This document shows positions 1 through 9,102 of a stretch of 64,000 nucleotides of DNA, piece by piece (the first letter of the stretch is position 1; every line of letters begins with the position of its first letter). The DNA is from Microbacterium hydrocarbonoxydans. GTDB taxonomy: Bacteria > Actinomycetota > Actinomycetes > Actinomycetales > Microbacteriaceae. The stretch lies in contig NZ_JAAKXW010000005.1 of the NCBI RefSeq assembly GCF_011752045.1, forward strand, positions 186,001 to 250,000, in the 5' to 3' direction. The notes under the pieces are model-generated. The model did not search any database. It had not been told where the DNA came from and saw nothing but the letters and a program-made list of their open reading frames with translations. A program made the translations under genes and the position numbers.

Positions 1-578
1 ACGAGACGCTCGAGGACCTCGTGGAGGACGTCGTCGACAAGGGCCAGGAGGTGCGGGTGACCGGCGGCTCCGCCGGAGGTGCCGATCACATCCTCGCCGG
101 ACTCCTGCTCGAGGCTGCCGGCGTCGACGGGGCCGACATCCCCTCGAAGCTGAACTACACGCCGAACTCCGGCGGTGGTGAGGCGGTGTCCCTGCTCGTC
201 GGCAACAAGGTCGAGGCGGGCATCTCCGGCGTCGGCGAGTTCCTGCAGTACATCGAGGACGGCTCGATGCGGGCGCTCGCGGTGTCGGGCTCCGAGCCCG
301 TCGAATCGCTGAAGGACGTGCCCACCATCACCGAGGCCGGCTACGACGTCGTGCTCACCAACTGGCGCGGCGTGGTCGCACCCGGCGGCATCTCCGATGG
401 GGAGCGCGCAGAGCTCGAGCGCATCGTCACCGAGCTGCACGACTCCGACGCGTGGGCAGAGGAGCTCGAGACCAAGGGCTGGGCGGATGCCTTCCTCACC
501 GGGGACGACTTCGACGCCTTCCTCGAGGAGAACATCGCCGATGTCACCGGCACCCTGAAGAACATCGGGCTGATCTGA
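1..578 (+). CDS. tctC: Tripartite tricarboxylate transporter substrate-binding protein (TctC/Bug family), 5' end missing
   Basis: The frame is open from base 3 and the start lies upstream of the window, so this is the C-terminal ~190 residues of a ~320-residue family. The visible part keeps features of the Bug receptor fold: a GGSAGGADHI segment near the start and a late VLTNWRGVVAPGGI segment typical of TctC proteins. TctC captures small carboxylates outside the membrane and hands them to the TctB/TctA channel. It is followed after one base by tctB, with tctA overlapping next, so the three form one operon. The substrate (citrate, another tricarboxylate or an aromatic acid) cannot be read from the sequence. 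The signal peptide or lipobox is outside the window. Confidence 0.9.
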   Translation, partial: ETLEDLVEDVVDKGQEVRVTGGSAGGADHILAGLLLEAAGVDGADIPSKLNYTPNSGGGEAVSLLVGNKVEAGISGVGEFLQYIEDGSMRALAVSGSEPVESLKDVPTITEAGYDVVLTNWRGVVAPGGISDGERAELERIVTELHDSDAWAEELETKGWADAFLTGDDFDAFLEENIADVTGTLKNIGLI

Positions 579-579
579 C

Positions 580-1125
580 ATGGAAGCCCCGATCCTCGGG
601 GCGAGCGGGCGGGCCGAGGCGACTCGGCCCGCCCCGCGGGTTCCCCTCGGTGAACTCGTCTTCGCCCTGCTCCTGCTCGCCCTCGGCGTCTTCGCGCTCG
701 CGGGCGTCTTCGCCATCCACGTGCCCGTGGGGGTGACGGTCGGACCGACGGTCTTCCCGATCTTCGTCTCGATCATCCTGCTCGGCTCAGCCGCCGCCGT
801 GCTCGTCTCGATCCTGCGCGGGAACCGCGCCGAGGTCGAAGAGGCCGAGGACATCGACCCCGATGCGAAGACCGACTGGCTGACCCTCGCGAAGATCGTC
901 GGCGCGGTCGTCGCCCACCTGCTGCTCATCGACGTCATCGGCTGGGCTCCGGCGGCAGCCGTGCTCTTCGGCGTCGTGGCCTGGTCGCTGGGCGCCAAGC
1001 GCTGGTGGCTCGCGTTCACGATCGGCCTCGCGGTCGGCCTCGTCGTGCAGATCGTGTTCGGCGGTCTCATGGGGCTGTCGCTGCCCTGGGGGCCGGCTCT
1101 CGGCTGGCTGGGAGGGATGTTCTGA
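580..1125 (+). CDS. tctB: Tripartite tricarboxylate transporter small membrane subunit TctB
   Basis: This 181-residue protein has four hydrophobic segments (about residues 26-50, 54-80, 107-130 and 140-175) split by a charged loop rich in Glu/Asp (residues ~86-98). That layout is typical of TctB, the small integral-membrane partner of TctA. It begins one base after the tctC stop, and its TGA overlaps the tctA ATG by one base, so translation of the three genes is probably coupled. The function comes mainly from size, topology and position, because TctB is poorly conserved in sequence. Confidence 0.88.
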   Translation: MEAPILGASGRAEATRPAPRVPLGELVFALLLLALGVFALAGVFAIHVPVGVTVGPTVFPIFVSIILLGSAAAVLVSILRGNRAEVEEAEDIDPDAKTDWLTLAKIVGAVVAHLLLIDVIGWAPAAAVLFGVVAWSLGAKRWWLAFTIGLAVGLVVQIVFGGLMGLSLPWGPALGWLGGMF

Positions 1126-2672
1126 TGGACAGCTGGACTCTGCTCCTCGAGGGCTTCGCGACGGCGATGCAGCCGCAGTACCTCGTGTTCGCCTTCTTCG
1201 GGGTGCTCATCGGCACCGCCGTCGGCGTGCTGCCCGGCATCGGCCCGGCGATGACCGTCGCCCTTCTGCTGCCGCTCACCTACACGCTCGACCCCACCGC
1301 GGCCCTCATCACCTTCGCCGGCATCTACTACGGCGGCATGTACGGCGGCTCGACGACCAGCATCCTTCTGAACACGCCGGGGGAGTCGGCATCCATCGTC
1401 ACGGCCATCGAGGGCAACAGGATGGCGAAGCTCGGCCGCGGCGCCGCCGCCCTGGCGACCGCGGCGATCGGCTCCTTCATCGCCGGCACCATCGCGACCG
1501 TCGGCCTCACCCTGCTCGCCCCGGTGCTGGCGCAGTTCGCCGTCAACCTGGGGCCCGCCGACTACGTCGCGCTCATCGTGATCGCGTTCATCACCGTCGG
1601 CGCGCTGATCGGCAGCTCGGTCCCCCGGGGCATGACCTCGCTCGGCGTCGGCCTGTTCCTGGGCCTCGTCGGCACCGACACCCTCACGGCGCAGCAGCGC
1701 TACACGCTGGGGCTGCTGCCGCTGTCGGACGGGATCGACATCGTGCTCGTCGCGGTGGGCCTCTTCGCCGTCGGCGAGACGCTGTACATCGCGGCGCGCC
1801 TGCGGCACGGCGGCGTCGACGTCATCCCGGTCACCCGAGGCTGGCGCAGCTGGATGACGAAGGACGACTGGAAGCGCTCCTGGAAGCCGTGGCTGCGGGG
1901 CACCGCGATCGGGTTCCCGATCGGCACGATCCCCGCCGGCGGCGCGGACGTCGCCACCTTCCTCTCCTACGCCACCGAGCGCAGGCTCTCGAAGCACAAG
2001 AGCGAGTTCGGGCGTGGCGCCATCGAGGGCGTCGCAGGTCCCGAGTCCGCGAACAACGCGGCGGCGGCCGGCGTGCTCGTGCCGCTGCTGACCCTGGGCC
2101 TGCCCACGACCGCGACGGCGGCGATCATCCTCGTCGCCTTCCAGGCGTACGGCCTGCAGCCCGGGCCGCAGCTGTTCCAGAACCAGCCCGCGCTGGTGTG
2201 GGCGCTGGTGGCGAGCCTCTACCTCGGCAACGTCATCCTGATCATCCTCAACCTCCCGCTCGTGGGCATGTGGGTGAAGCTGCTGCAGATCCCGCGGCCG
2301 TACCTGTACGCCGGCATCCTGCTGTTCGCCGCCTTCGGCGCCTACGCGCTGAACTTCGCGGTGGTCGACATCCTGATCCTCGCGATCATCGGCGTCCTCG
2401 GGTACTTCATGCGCCGGTACGGATATCCGGTCGCACCCCTCGTGGTCGGCATGATCCTCGGGCCGATGGGGGAGGAGTACCTGCGCAAGGCGCTGCAGCT
2501 CAGCCAGGGCGACCTGTCGACGCTGGTCCTGCAGCCCTTCGCCGGTGCGGCCTACCTCGTGCTCGCGGCGCTCGTTGCCGGCGGGCTCTGGCTGCGCCGA
2601 CGTCAGCGCCGCTACGAGCAGGCGCTCACGGAATCGATCGCCGTGCCGATCAAGGCCGACCAGGAGATCTGA
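1125..2672 (+). CDS. tctA: Tripartite tricarboxylate transporter large permease TctA
   Basis: This is a 515-residue, very hydrophobic protein of normal TctA length (about 500). It carries the family's glycine-rich signatures: [20 protein letters not shown] near residue 32, [20 protein letters not shown] near residue 70, and [15 protein letters not shown] in the second half. TctA forms the conducting channel of the sodium- or proton-coupled TctABC importer in the cytoplasmic membrane. The ATG at 1125 overlaps the tctB stop in a TGATG arrangement; it is preferred over an in-frame upstream start near 1005 because that start lies inside tctB. Confidence 0.94.
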   Translation: MDSWTLLLEGFATAMQPQYLVFAFFGVLIGTAVGVLPGIGPAMTVALLLPLTYTLDPTAALITFAGIYYGGMYGGSTTSILLNTPGESASIVTAIEGNRMAKLGRGAAALATAAIGSFIAGTIATVGLTLLAPVLAQFAVNLGPADYVALIVIAFITVGALIGSSVPRGMTSLGVGLFLGLVGTDTLTAQQRYTLGLLPLSDGIDIVLVAVGLFAVGETLYIAARLRHGGVDVIPVTRGWRSWMTKDDWKRSWKPWLRGTAIGFPIGTIPAGGADVATFLSYATERRLSKHKSEFGRGAIEGVAGPESANNAAAAGVLVPLLTLGLPTTATAAIILVAFQAYGLQPGPQLFQNQPALVWALVASLYLGNVILIILNLPLVGMWVKLLQIPRPYLYAGILLFAAFGAYALNFAVVDILILAIIGVLGYFMRRYGYPVAPLVVGMILGPMGEEYLRKALQLSQGDLSTLVLQPFAGAAYLVLAALVAGGLWLRRRQRRYEQALTESIAVPIKADQEI

Positions 2673-2709
2673 GGAGGAGTCCGGAGAGCAGCCCCGGTAG
2701 GCTGAACCG

Positions 2710-3507
2710 GTGAGCGATGCCGAGACCCTGAACCGAGGGCCTCGCGCGTATGCGGCTTTCATCGGCATCGGGCTCCTCGCGGGTCTCCTCTCCGGACTCT
2801 TCGGCGTCGGCGGCGGCACCGTCATCGTGCCGCTCCTCGTCCTGCTCCTGCACTTCAACCAGCGGCTCGCCGCGGGCACATCCCTCGCAGCGATCGTGCC
2901 GACGGCCGCCGTCGGCGTGGTCTCGTACGCCGTGCACGACTCGGTGGCCTGGATCCCCGCGCTGATCCTCGCGGCAGGATCCGTCGTCGGGGCGCAGATC
3001 GGCACCCGGATGCTGCCGAGGATCTCGCAGACGGCACTGCGCTGGGGCTTCGTCGGCTTCCTCGTGCTCGTCATCGTCAGCCTCTTCATCGTCATCCCGT
3101 CGCGGGAGGCGTCGCTCGACCTCAACATCCTCAGCGCTCTCGCCCTCGTCGCGGTCGGCGTCGCCACCGGCATCCTGGCCGGGCTCATCGGGGTCGGCGG
3201 GGGCGTGATCGTGGTGCCCGTGCTGATGATCGCGTTCGGAACGAGCGACCTGGTCGCGAAGGGGACTTCGCTCCTGATGATGATCCCCACCGCGCTGTCG
3301 GGGACGATCGGGAACATCCGCAACCGCAACGTCGATCTCGTCGCCGCGGCGATCGTGGGAGTGGCCGCCTGCACGACGACGGCCCTCGGCGCCTGGCTGG
3401 CGACCATGATCGATCCCCTGGCGGGGAACATGCTCTTCGCGGCATACCTCGCGGTCATCGGCGTGCAGATGGCGATGAAGGCGGTGCGCGGGCGCAAGAA
3501 GGACTGA
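2710..3507 (+). CDS. Sulfite exporter TauE/SafE family membrane protein
   Basis: This 265-residue protein has about eight transmembrane segments in two homologous halves. Each half carries the family signature around a GVGGG turn followed by VP: FGVGGGTVIVPLL near residue 33 and IGVGGGVIVVPVL near residue 160. The family exports sulfite, sulfoacetate or other small organosulfur anions; the substrate is unknown here. A GTG start is used. The hexamer TAGGCT at 2698-2703 ends six bases before it, so the transcript is probably leaderless, although GAGGAG lies further upstream at 2671-2676. The gene may work separately from tctABC. Confidence 0.85.
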   Translation: MSDAETLNRGPRAYAAFIGIGLLAGLLSGLFGVGGGTVIVPLLVLLLHFNQRLAAGTSLAAIVPTAAVGVVSYAVHDSVAWIPALILAAGSVVGAQIGTRMLPRISQTALRWGFVGFLVLVIVSLFIVIPSREASLDLNILSALALVAVGVATGILAGLIGVGGGVIVVPVLMIAFGTSDLVAKGTSLLMMIPTALSGTIGNIRNRNVDLVAAAIVGVAACTTTALGAWLATMIDPLAGNMLFAAYLAVIGVQMAMKAVRGRKKD

Positions 3508-3537
3508 CCCGCGACCGCCTCTCGGTAGGATCGACGG

Positions 3538-3984
3538 GTGGCAGTGAATCAAGAACTGGTCGGCCGGGAGTTCCCGCCGACGGCCCCCTACCTCGTCGGC
3601 CGCGAGAAGGTGCGCGAGTTCGCGCGCGCCGTGTTCGCCGACGCTCCGCAGCACACCGACGTCGAGGCCGCGCGCGCCGCGGGCTTCGACGACGTCGTGG
3701 CGCCGCCGACCTTCGCGATGGTCATCCAGGACCTCACCCTCCAGCAGCTGCTGGGCGAGCCCGACTCGGGCATCGTCCTGGCGCGCACCATCCACGCGGA
3801 GCAGCGGTTCTCCTACACGCGGCCCATCGTGGCGGGCGACGAGCTCACCGCCCAGCTGCGCGTCACCGGCATCCGGATGATGGCGGGCAATGCGATGATC
3901 ACCAGCGAGGCGGAGATCACGGATGCCCAGGGCGCCCCTGTGGTCACTGCGACGAGCGTGCTGCTCGTGGGAGAGGGGGAGTGA
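3538..3984 (+). CDS. MaoC N-terminal-type dehydratase (HadA/UPF0336-like)
   Basis: This 148-residue single hot-dog domain resembles the structural subunit HadA of the FAS-II (3R)-hydroxyacyl-ACP dehydratase. Recognisable parts are the opening GREFPPTAPYLVGREKVREFA, the AAGFDDVVAPPTFAMV loop and a later HAEQRFSYTRPIVAGDEL strand. The canonical hydratase-2 catalytic motif is absent, as in HadA, and is supplied by the downstream partner. The GTG start lies six bases after TAGGAT (3526-3531), indicating a leaderless mRNA. The stop overlaps the next ATG, so both subunits should be made together. In mycobacteria this pair serves mycolic acid elongation; its role in an organism probably lacking mycolates is open. 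Confidence 0.87.
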   Translation: MAVNQELVGREFPPTAPYLVGREKVREFARAVFADAPQHTDVEAARAAGFDDVVAPPTFAMVIQDLTLQQLLGEPDSGIVLARTIHAEQRFSYTRPIVAGDELTAQLRVTGIRMMAGNAMITSEAEITDAQGAPVVTATSVLLVGEGE

Positions 3985-4382
3985 TGCCGTTCACCGTCGG
4001 AGACGTCATCGCCGAGCGCACCGTGCACCTCACGCGCGAGTCGCTGGTCCGCTACGCCGGAGCATCCGGAGACTTCAACCCGATCCACTACCGCGACGAC
4101 ATCGCCGCCGCCGTGGGCCTTCCCGGCGTGCTCGCGCACGGCATGCTCACCATGGGCATCGCATCCTCCGTGGTCGTCGCCGCCCTCGAGCCCGGGGCGA
4201 GGATCCTCGATTACGGCGTGCGCTTCACCAAGCCGGTCGTCGTCGACCCCGTCGACGGCGCCGACGTGCACGTGCTCGCCACAGTGGGCGCCGTGGACGA
4301 CATCGCCGCGCGCATCGACCTGAAGGTGACGTTCGCGGAGGCGACCGTGCTGGTCAAGGCGCAGCTGCGCGTCGCGGTCTGA
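3984..4382 (+). CDS. MaoC-type dehydratase, catalytic subunit (HadB-like)
   Basis: This 132-residue hot-dog protein carries the hydratase-2 motif ASGDFNPIHYRDDIA with the likely catalytic pair Asp30 and His35, followed by GLPGVLAHGMLTMG. It should form a heterodimer with the upstream HadA-like subunit and dehydrate 3-hydroxyacyl thioesters. The ATG at 3984 overlaps the preceding TGA by one base; the GTG three bases earlier is also in frame but ATG is the more natural choice. murB follows after one base, so the two dehydratases and murB form one transcription unit, an order conserved in many actinobacteria upstream of secE. Confidence 0.88.
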   Translation: MPFTVGDVIAERTVHLTRESLVRYAGASGDFNPIHYRDDIAAAVGLPGVLAHGMLTMGIASSVVVAALEPGARILDYGVRFTKPVVVDPVDGADVHVLATVGAVDDIAARIDLKVTFAEATVLVKAQLRVAV

Positions 4383-4383
4383 C

Positions 4384-5514
4384 ATGCGGGAGATCGCGCC
4401 GATCCGGCTTTCCGAGCTGACCACCCTGCGCACCGGCGCCGCCCCCGAGCGGATGCTGGAGGCGTCGACGACCGCCGAGCTCCTCGAGGCGCTGGCAGAC
4501 GTCTGGGCCCGAGGCGAAGACTGGTTCGTGCTCGGCGGGGGCTCCAACCTCTTCGTCGGCGATGAGCCGTTCGACGGCACGGTCATCCGGGTGCTCACCT
4601 CGGGCATCGAGGAGCTGCCGTCGCCGCACGCCGGGCGCATCCGCCTGCGCGCTCAGGCCGGCCACTCCTGGGACGCGCTGGTCGCCTACGCGGTGGAGCA
4701 CGGCTACGCGGGGCTCGAGGCGATGAGCGGCATCCCGGGCACCGTGGGAGCGGCTCCCGTGCAGAACATCGGCGCATACGGGCAGGAGATCCAGGAGACC
4801 CTCGTCGAGGTCGAGATGATCGACGAGCACGCCGATCATCCGGAGACGGTCCCGGCCGCGGAGCTCGGCCTGGGCTTCCGCACCTCCGTGCTCAAGCACC
4901 ACTACGGCAGCGTGCCGGAGCGCCGCGCGGTGATCCTGTCGGTCACCGTCGACCTCGCCGTCACCGGGGAGCGCGTCGTGCGCGGAGAGCAGCTGCGCCG
5001 GGCCCTGGGACTCGATTCCGACGAGCCGGTCGCGCTCGGCTGGGTCCGGGAGCGCATCCTCGCCACCCGCGCCTCGAAGGGGATGCTTCTCGACGAGCAC
5101 GATCCCGACACGCACGGAGTCGGCTCGTTCTTCCAGAACGCGATCGTGCCGGAGTCCGTGGCGCGCGCCCTCCCGCCGGAGTGCCCGCGCTGGCCGGTCG
5201 CCCCCGATCTCGACGCCGTGACCGTCATCCCGCTGTCCTCCTACGACGGTCTCGTGCCGCAGCCGGTGGCGGTGGAGGCCGAGGTCAAGGTGAGCGCCGC
5301 CTGGCTCATCGAGCAGGCCGGCATCCGGAAGGGGTTCAAGCTGCCGCGCTCGCGGGCGTCGGTGTCGACCAAGCACGCTCTCGCGCTCACCAACCGTGGC
5401 GGCGCGACGGCGGCGGAGGTGTCGGAGCTCGCTCGCTTCATCCAGAGCCGCGTGCACTCCGAGTTCGGACTCGTGCTCCAGCCGGAGCCGGTGCTCGTCG
5501 GGGTGGAGCTGTAG
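4384..5514 (+). CDS. murB: UDP-N-acetylenolpyruvoylglucosamine reductase
   Basis: This 376-residue flavoprotein reduces UDP-GlcNAc-enolpyruvate to UDP-MurNAc in peptidoglycan synthesis. Visible hallmarks are the opening LTTLRTGA, the FAD-binding FVLGGGSNLFVGDEPFDG, the GIPGTVGAAPVQNIGAYGQEI loop, the catalytic serine in VGSFFQNAIV and the C-terminal SEFGLVLQPEPVLVG with the conserved late Glu. The length is slightly above the typical 300-350. The ATG follows the dehydratase stop by one base, so it is read from the same mRNA. Confidence 0.96.
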   Translation: MREIAPIRLSELTTLRTGAAPERMLEASTTAELLEALADVWARGEDWFVLGGGSNLFVGDEPFDGTVIRVLTSGIEELPSPHAGRIRLRAQAGHSWDALVAYAVEHGYAGLEAMSGIPGTVGAAPVQNIGAYGQEIQETLVEVEMIDEHADHPETVPAAELGLGFRTSVLKHHYGSVPERRAVILSVTVDLAVTGERVVRGEQLRRALGLDSDEPVALGWVRERILATRASKGMLLDEHDPDTHGVGSFFQNAIVPESVARALPPECPRWPVAPDLDAVTVIPLSSYDGLVPQPVAVEAEVKVSAAWLIEQAGIRKGFKLPRSRASVSTKHALALTNRGGATAAEVSELARFIQSRVHSEFGLVLQPEPVLVGVEL

Positions 5515-5545
5515 CGACGGCGGCCGCACGGCGTACACTCGCCGG

Positions 5546-5947
5546 ATGAGCGGACTGATCCCGTACCTGTTCTTCCCCGGCAACGCCGCGGAGGCCCTGA
5601 CCTTCTACCGCGAGGTCTTCGGCGGTGAGCTGAAGCTGTTCACCTACGCCGACTTCGATCGCCACGACGGGCCGGGTGACGCGATCGCCCACGGCATGCT
5701 GCAGGGCCCCGTCGAACTCTCCGGTGCGGATGCCGGGCCGGATCAGGATGCCGTGCACATCGTCGGTGCGGTGTTCTCGCTGCTGGGGACGACGGATGCG
5801 CTGACCCTGACGCGCTGGTTCGACGCGCTCGCCGAGGGCGGCACGGCGATCGATCCGCTGCAGGAGCGCCCGTGGGGCGACTTCGACGGACAGGTCACCG
5901 ACCGCTACGGCATCCGCTGGCTCATCGGTTTCGAGGGCGAAGGCTGA
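5546..5947 (+). CDS. VOC family protein (PhnB/glyoxalase-like)
   Basis: This 133-residue protein opens with a classic PhnB-type start, LIPYLFFPGNAAEALTFYREVFGGE, shared with 3-demethylubiquinone-methyltransferase-like and PhnB proteins. It continues as a single vicinal-oxygen-chelate fold ending in DRYGIRWLIGFEGEG. The substrate is unknown. TACACT at 5534-5539 ends six bases before the ATG, indicating its own leaderless promoter despite the 31-base distance from murB. It converges with the aminotransferase; two hairpins lie between them. Confidence 0.8.
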   Translation: MSGLIPYLFFPGNAAEALTFYREVFGGELKLFTYADFDRHDGPGDAIAHGMLQGPVELSGADAGPDQDAVHIVGAVFSLLGTTDALTLTRWFDALAEGGTAIDPLQERPWGDFDGQVTDRYGIRWLIGFEGEG

Positions 5948-5970
5948 CTCGCCGTCGGGTTCACGACATC

Positions 5971-6018
5971 TCGCCGAGTGCACGGCTGGTTGCGGTGAAC
6001 AAGCCGTGCACTCGGCGA
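5971..6018. repeat. Long perfect inverted repeat, 17-bp arms
   Basis: TCGCCGAGTGCACGGCT (5971-5987) is repeated inverted at 6002-6018 around a 14-base loop. It sits between two converging genes, so it probably ends transcription from both. The arms carry no T tract, which is unlike a classic intrinsic terminator. It could also be a copy of a dispersed palindromic element. Confidence 0.75.
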
Positions 6019-6021
6019 CGA

Positions 6022-6042
6022 GCCGTGCGTTCGACGCACGGC
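6022..6042. terminator. Short tight hairpin between converging genes
   Basis: GCCGTGCGT (6022-6030) pairs with ACGCACGGC (6034-6042) across a three-base TCG loop. It shares the GCCGTGC core with the larger repeat just before it. The position just past the aminotransferase stop (6057, minus strand) suits a terminator for that gene. Confidence 0.55.
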
Positions 6043-6056
6043 AGAACCGCGGATGC

Positions 6057-7271
6057 TCAGGCGAACAGGCGCTGCAGGCGCTGCACGCCCTCGAGCAGGG
6101 CGTCGTCGCCGAGGGCGTAGGACATGCGGATGTAGCCGGACGGTCCGAAGGCCTCGCCGGGGACGACGGCGACCTCGGCCTCGTCGAGGATGAAGTCCGC
6201 GAGCTCCAGGGACGTGGTCGGCGTCACGGTGCTGCCGTCGCGCCGCGTCCAGGTGCGGCCGAGCAGGCCCTGCACGTCGGGGTAGACGTAGAAGGCGCCG
6301 AGCGGATTCGGCACGCGCATCCCCTCGATCTTCGACAGCTCCGAGACGATGAGCCGGCGGCGGCGGTCGAAGGCCTCGCGCATCTGCTCGGCCTCGGTCT
6401 GCGGTCCGTTGAGAGCGGCGACCGCGGCCTTCTGGGCGACGTTGTTCACGTTGCTCGACAGGTGCGACTGCAGGTTGCCGGCGATCTTGATCGCGTCGGC
6501 CGGGCCCACCATCCAGCCCACGCGCCATCCGGTCATCGCGTACGTCTTCGCGACGCCGTTGACGAGGATCGTCTGGCCGGCGATCTCGGGCAGCGCCTCG
6601 ACGATCGAGGTGGCCTTGACGCCCTCGTAGGTGAGGTTCTGGTAGATCTCGTCGGAGATCACCCAGATGCCGTGCTCGAGCGCCCACTCCGCGATCGCCC
6701 TCGTCTCCTCGGCCGTGTACACGGAGCCGGTCGGGTTCGAGGGCGAGACGAAGACGAGCACGGTGGTGCGCGCGGTGCGCGCCGCCTCCAGCTGCTCGAC
6801 CGTGACCTTGTAGTCCTGGTCGGCACCCGCGAAGACCTCGACCGGGGTGCCGTCGGCGAGGCGGATCGCCTCGGGGTAGGTGGTCCAGTAGGGCGCGGGC
6901 AGCAGCACCTCGTCGCCCGGGTTCACGACAGCCTGGAAGGCCTGGTAGACGGACTGCTTGCCGCCGTTGGTGACGATCACCTGCGACGGGGAGACCTCGA
7001 GGCCCGAGTCGCGCAGAGTCTTCGCCGCGATCGCCTCGCGCAGCTCCGGGAGTCCGGGGGCGGGGGTGTAGCGGTAGCTGGCGGGGTCGGCGAGGGCCAC
7101 GGCCGCGGCATCGACGATGAACTGCGGCGTCGCGAAGTCGGGCTCGCCGGCGGCATACGAGATGACGGGCTTGCCCTCGGCCTTGAGGGCCTTCGCCTTG
7201 GCGTCGACCTTGAGGGTCGCGGACTCGGCGATGGCGGAGAGCTTGCGGGAGAGAGGAGCGCGTTCGGTCAC
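6057..7271 (-). CDS. Pyridoxal-phosphate aminotransferase, class I (aspartate aminotransferase-like)
   Basis: This 404-residue fold-type I enzyme shows [11 protein letters not shown] (substrate loop), [40 protein letters not shown] with the conserved Asn-Pro, [13 protein letters not shown] with the PLP Asp and Tyr, and the internal aldimine lysine in [19 protein letters not shown]-terminal arginine in GYIRMSYAL would bind the substrate carboxylate. It most resembles the Ib aspartate/prephenate aminotransferases. The GTG start lies six bases from TACGCT (7278-7283 on the minus strand), so the message is probably leaderless. Its place between murB and secE matches other actinobacteria. Confidence 0.9.
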   Translation of the reverse strand: MTERAPLSRKLSAIAESATLKVDAKAKALKAEGKPVISYAAGEPDFATPQFIVDAAAVALADPASYRYTPAPGLPELREAIAAKTLRDSGLEVSPSQVIVTNGGKQSVYQAFQAVVNPGDEVLLPAPYWTTYPEAIRLADGTPVEVFAGADQDYKVTVEQLEAARTARTTVLVFVSPSNPTGSVYTAEETRAIAEWALEHGIWVISDEIYQNLTYEGVKATSIVEALPEIAGQTILVNGVAKTYAMTGWRVGWMVGPADAIKIAGNLQSHLSSNVNNVAQKAAVAALNGPQTEAEQMREAFDRRRRLIVSELSKIEGMRVPNPLGAFYVYPDVQGLLGRTWTRRDGSTVTPTTSLELADFILDEAEVAVVPGEAFGPSGYIRMSYALGDDALLEGVQRLQRLFA

Positions 7272-7308
7272 GGTAAAAGCGTACTCGTGTCGGCGTGCCG
7301 GGACAGGC

Positions 7309-7350
7309 TGAGGGGCGCGTCAAGAAGTCTGCTTCTTGACGCGCCCCTCA
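7309..7350 (-). terminator. Strong hairpin terminator downstream of ald
   Basis: Nineteen-base perfect arms at 7309-7327 and 7332-7350 flank a four-base TCTG loop. It starts seven bases past the ald stop codon and lies upstream of the aminotransferase promoter, so it should stop ald transcripts. There is no U tract, as is common in actinobacteria. Confidence 0.8.
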
Positions 7351-7356
7351 AACACC

Positions 7357-8451
7357 TCAGGAGGCGACGAGCCCGTGGGCCTGCGCGACGGCGTCGAGCA
7401 CGATGCGCCCGCCCTGGACGTTGAGTCCCTTGGCGAGGGCGGCGTCCTCGGATGCCGCGCGCTCCCAGCCCTTGCCGGCGATCGCCGACACGTAGGGGAG
7501 GGTTGCGTTCGTGAGTGCGCGGGTGGCGGTCTCCGGCACTGCGCCCGGCATGTTCGCGACACAGTAGTAGATGGAGTCGTGCACGGCGAAGGTGGGCTCG
7601 TCGTGGGTGGTCGCACGCGAGCCCTCGAAGCATCCGCCCTGGTCGATCGCGATGTCGACGAGAACCGAGCCGGGCTTCATGGCGGCGACCATGTCGTCGG
7701 TGACGAGCTTCGGCGCCGCGGCGCCGGGGATGAGCACCGAGCCGATCACGAGGTCGGCGGTGGCGAGCTCCTCGGCGATGTCGTAGCGGCTGGACGCGCG
7801 GGTCTCCAGGGCGCCGCCGTAGCGGTGCTCCAGTTCGCGCAGGCGGGGGAGCGAGATGTCGATGACGGTCACCTTGGAGCCGAGGCCGAGCGCGTTCGCC
7901 GCCGCGTGCTCGCCGGCGACGCCGCCGCCGATGACGACCGTCTTCGCCCGCGGGGTGCCGGCGATGCCGCCGAGCAGGGTGCCGCGGCCGCCGTTCGAGC
8001 GCAGCAGCGAGTAGGAGCCCATGGTCACCGAGAGGCGGCCGGCGATCTCGCTCATCGGCACGAGCAGCGGCAGGCTGCGATCGGGCAGCTGCACGGTCTC
8101 GTAGGCGACGGCCGTGGTGCCGGCGTCGACGAGTGCCGAGGTCAGGGCGCGGTCGGCGGCGAGGTGCAGGTAGGTGAAGAGCGTGAGGTCGTCGCGGAGG
8201 AAGCCGTACTCCTCTGCGATCGGCTCCTTGACCTTGATGAGCAGCTCGGCCTCGCCCCAGGCTTCGGCGGCGGTGTCGACGATCTCCGCGCCGGCCAGAC
8301 GGTAGGCCTCGTCGGAGATGCTCGAGCCGAGGCCTGCGCCGGACTGCACGAGCACCCGGTGGCCCTCCCGGACCAGGCGGTCCGCGCCGGCGGGCGTGAG
8401 GGCGACGCGGTTCTCGTTGTTCTTGATCTCAGTGGGGACGCCGATCTTCAC
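7357..8451 (-). CDS. ald: Alanine dehydrogenase
   Basis: This 364-residue enzyme has the usual family length and interconverts L-alanine and pyruvate plus ammonia with NAD. The N-terminus reads [20 protein letters not shown]; the Rossmann motif [19 protein letters not shown] is near residue 170, followed by VTVIDIS. The catalytic region keeps [13 protein letters not shown] and the late [23 protein letters not shown] signature. The start is GTG with AAGGAG about eight bases upstream. It is divergent from an Lrp/AsnC gene, the standard arrangement in which the Lrp-type regulator (AldR in mycobacteria) controls ald. Confidence 0.96.
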   Translation of the reverse strand: MKIGVPTEIKNNENRVALTPAGADRLVREGHRVLVQSGAGLGSSISDEAYRLAGAEIVDTAAEAWGEAELLIKVKEPIAEEYGFLRDDLTLFTYLHLAADRALTSALVDAGTTAVAYETVQLPDRSLPLLVPMSEIAGRLSVTMGSYSLLRSNGGRGTLLGGIAGTPRAKTVVIGGGVAGEHAAANALGLGSKVTVIDISLPRLRELEHRYGGALETRASSRYDIAEELATADLVIGSVLIPGAAAPKLVTDDMVAAMKPGSVLVDIAIDQGGCFEGSRATTHDEPTFAVHDSIYYCVANMPGAVPETATRALTNATLPYVSAIAGKGWERAASEDAALAKGLNVQGGRIVLDAVAQAHGLVAS

Positions 8452-8573
8452 TGATGGCTCCTTCCAGGGTGCGGGTGGTTGCGGGCGGAGACCAGAATCG
8501 CAGAAACGTCGGCTACGCGACAGATTGGTCGAAGAACATTCGTGTGTGCGCGAGATCCTGAATAATGATTCGC

Positions 8574-9083
8574 ATGGACACGTCTACCGAGGGCCTTTCC
8601 TCGAACACTCTTCGGGCGCCGGCGCTCGACGCGGTCGACGCCAGGATCGTGCGGCTTCTCAGCGCCGACGGCCGGATGACGAACGCGCAGCTCGCCGGGC
8701 ACCTCGGCGTCGCCCCGTCGACGGCGCACGCCCGGCTGCGGTCGCTCATCGAGCGGGGCGTGATCACCGGCTTCCACGCGAGCGTGGACGAGCGGATGCT
8801 GGGCGCAGGGCTCCAGGCCATCATCGGCGTCGTGCTGCGCCCGAGCGGGCGGCGGGAGAGCATCGTGGAGTTCGCCGAGCGGGTGCGCGTGCTGCCGCAG
8901 GTGATCCAGGTGTTCTTCCTCGGCGGAGACGACGATTTCCTGCTGCACATCGCCGTCTCCGATTCCTCGGAGATGCGCGAGTTCGTGCTCGAGCACCTCT
9001 CGGCGCAGTCCAGCGTCGCATCCACGCGGACGAGCATCGTGTTCGACTACCACCGCAACTCGGTGGCCGCCTCGTTCCACTGA
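8574..9083 (+). CDS. Lrp/AsnC family transcriptional regulator (AldR-like)
   Basis: This 169-residue regulator has an N-terminal helix-turn-helix (LDAVDARIVRLLSADGRMTNAQLAGHLG, then STAHARLRSLIERGVITGF) and a C-terminal RAM effector domain with the FFLGGDDDFLLHIAV strand. Two ATG codons are in frame at 8565 and 8574. AATAAT at 8561-8566 ends seven bases before 8574 and there is no Shine-Dalgarno site, so the leaderless start at 8574 is preferred. The adjacent divergent ald is its likely target. Confidence 0.9.
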   Translation: MDTSTEGLSSNTLRAPALDAVDARIVRLLSADGRMTNAQLAGHLGVAPSTAHARLRSLIERGVITGFHASVDERMLGAGLQAIIGVVLRPSGRRESIVEFAERVRVLPQVIQVFFLGGDDDFLLHIAVSDSSEMREFVLEHLSAQSSVASTRTSIVFDYHRNSVAASFH

Positions 9084-9102
9084 GTGGCCGCGGGTGCGGA
9101 GC

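Noticed and set aside
2650..3795. A 380-codon minus-strand frame over the TauE-type and hadA-like genes
   Set aside because: No domain, charged low-complexity translation and overlaps two well-supported genes.
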